A stretch of 64,000 nt of DNA from Echinarachnius parma (Eukaryota > Echinodermata > Echinoidea > Clypeasteroida > Echinarachniidae). Location: the NCBI GenBank assembly GCA_037951105.1, contig JBAMJV010007675.1, positions 1 through 64,000 on the forward strand. The letters are read 5' to 3'. The translations under genes and the position numbers were made by a program. Shown here piece by piece: positions 63,816-64,000 of the stretch. Below the pieces are notes generated by a model, which had not been told where the DNA came from, made no database searches, and was given only the letters and a program-made list of their open reading frames with translations. The stretch's first letter is position 1. Each line of letters opens with the position of its first letter.

Positions 63816-64000
63816 GTAGGTTATTGATACATTGATATCTTTTTATGGTTTTTAAGATACCGTGGTAGGTTTTATGATACATATAATGTCCTTTTATTGT
63901 TGTTTAAGATTTGTAAAGCAATTTGTAGTTTTGTATTAATTTTGATATAAGGGGCATCGATCCCCCAAAATTTGCAATAACGTTTGGTCTAAATTATCAA

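Overview
This is a eukaryotic, animal-type window. It is dominated by one plus-strand gene, cut off at both ends, with at least 50 exons joined by ordinary GT-AG introns. After removing introns the exons read through in one frame for about 12.8 kb, roughly 4,260 residues, with every junction phase matching. The protein is an almost unbroken string of small cysteine-rich modules of the GCC2/GCC3 (Ephrin_rec_like, TNFR/EGF-like) type. Typical sequence is C-x2-C-P-x-G-(Y/F)-x-C, then a spacer, C-x-x-G-(T/Y)-Y, then C-x2-C. N-glycosylation sequons are abundant. No kinase, membrane segment, signal peptide, start or terminal stop lies in the window. An extracellular structural or adhesive role is inference. 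The short introns packed with non-autonomous DNA transposons, CR1/L2-like LINE remnants and simple repeats suggest a marine invertebrate, perhaps an echinoderm, hemichordate or cephalochordate. I cannot fix the species from sequence alone.

Layout. 1-16.2 kb: five small exons separated by long, repeat-filled introns. These hold TTAA-flanked and hAT-type palindromic elements, a 1.45 kb polypurine tract and AT-rich minisatellites. 16.2-22.9 kb: two giant exons of 3,438 and 1,434 nt. They are built from a near-identical 573-nt (191-residue) higher-order repeat, about five copies in the first and two in the second. They belong to duplicated blocks that include flanking intron, and between them lie a 37-bp minisatellite and a 5'-truncated LINE. 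24.5-49.9 kb: 32 small exons with short introns, most carrying one or two modules. 50-53.6 kb: a long intron filled by a TA-flanked element and a 2.8 kb hAT-like element with a second foldback element nested in it. 53.6-63.8 kb: eleven more exons, with a 151-bp tandem-repeat element and several TA-flanked elements between them.

The most unusual signal is in the introns. I count 18 decayed copies of neighbouring exons, usually 170-250 bp from the intact exon. Many keep the 3' splice site but have lost the donor, cysteines or reading frame. Together with the 573-nt repeat inside the giant exons, they suggest a gene that grows by tandem duplication at two scales and leaves a trail of failed copies. 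I saw no RNA genes, CRISPR arrays, viral elements or second protein-coding host gene.
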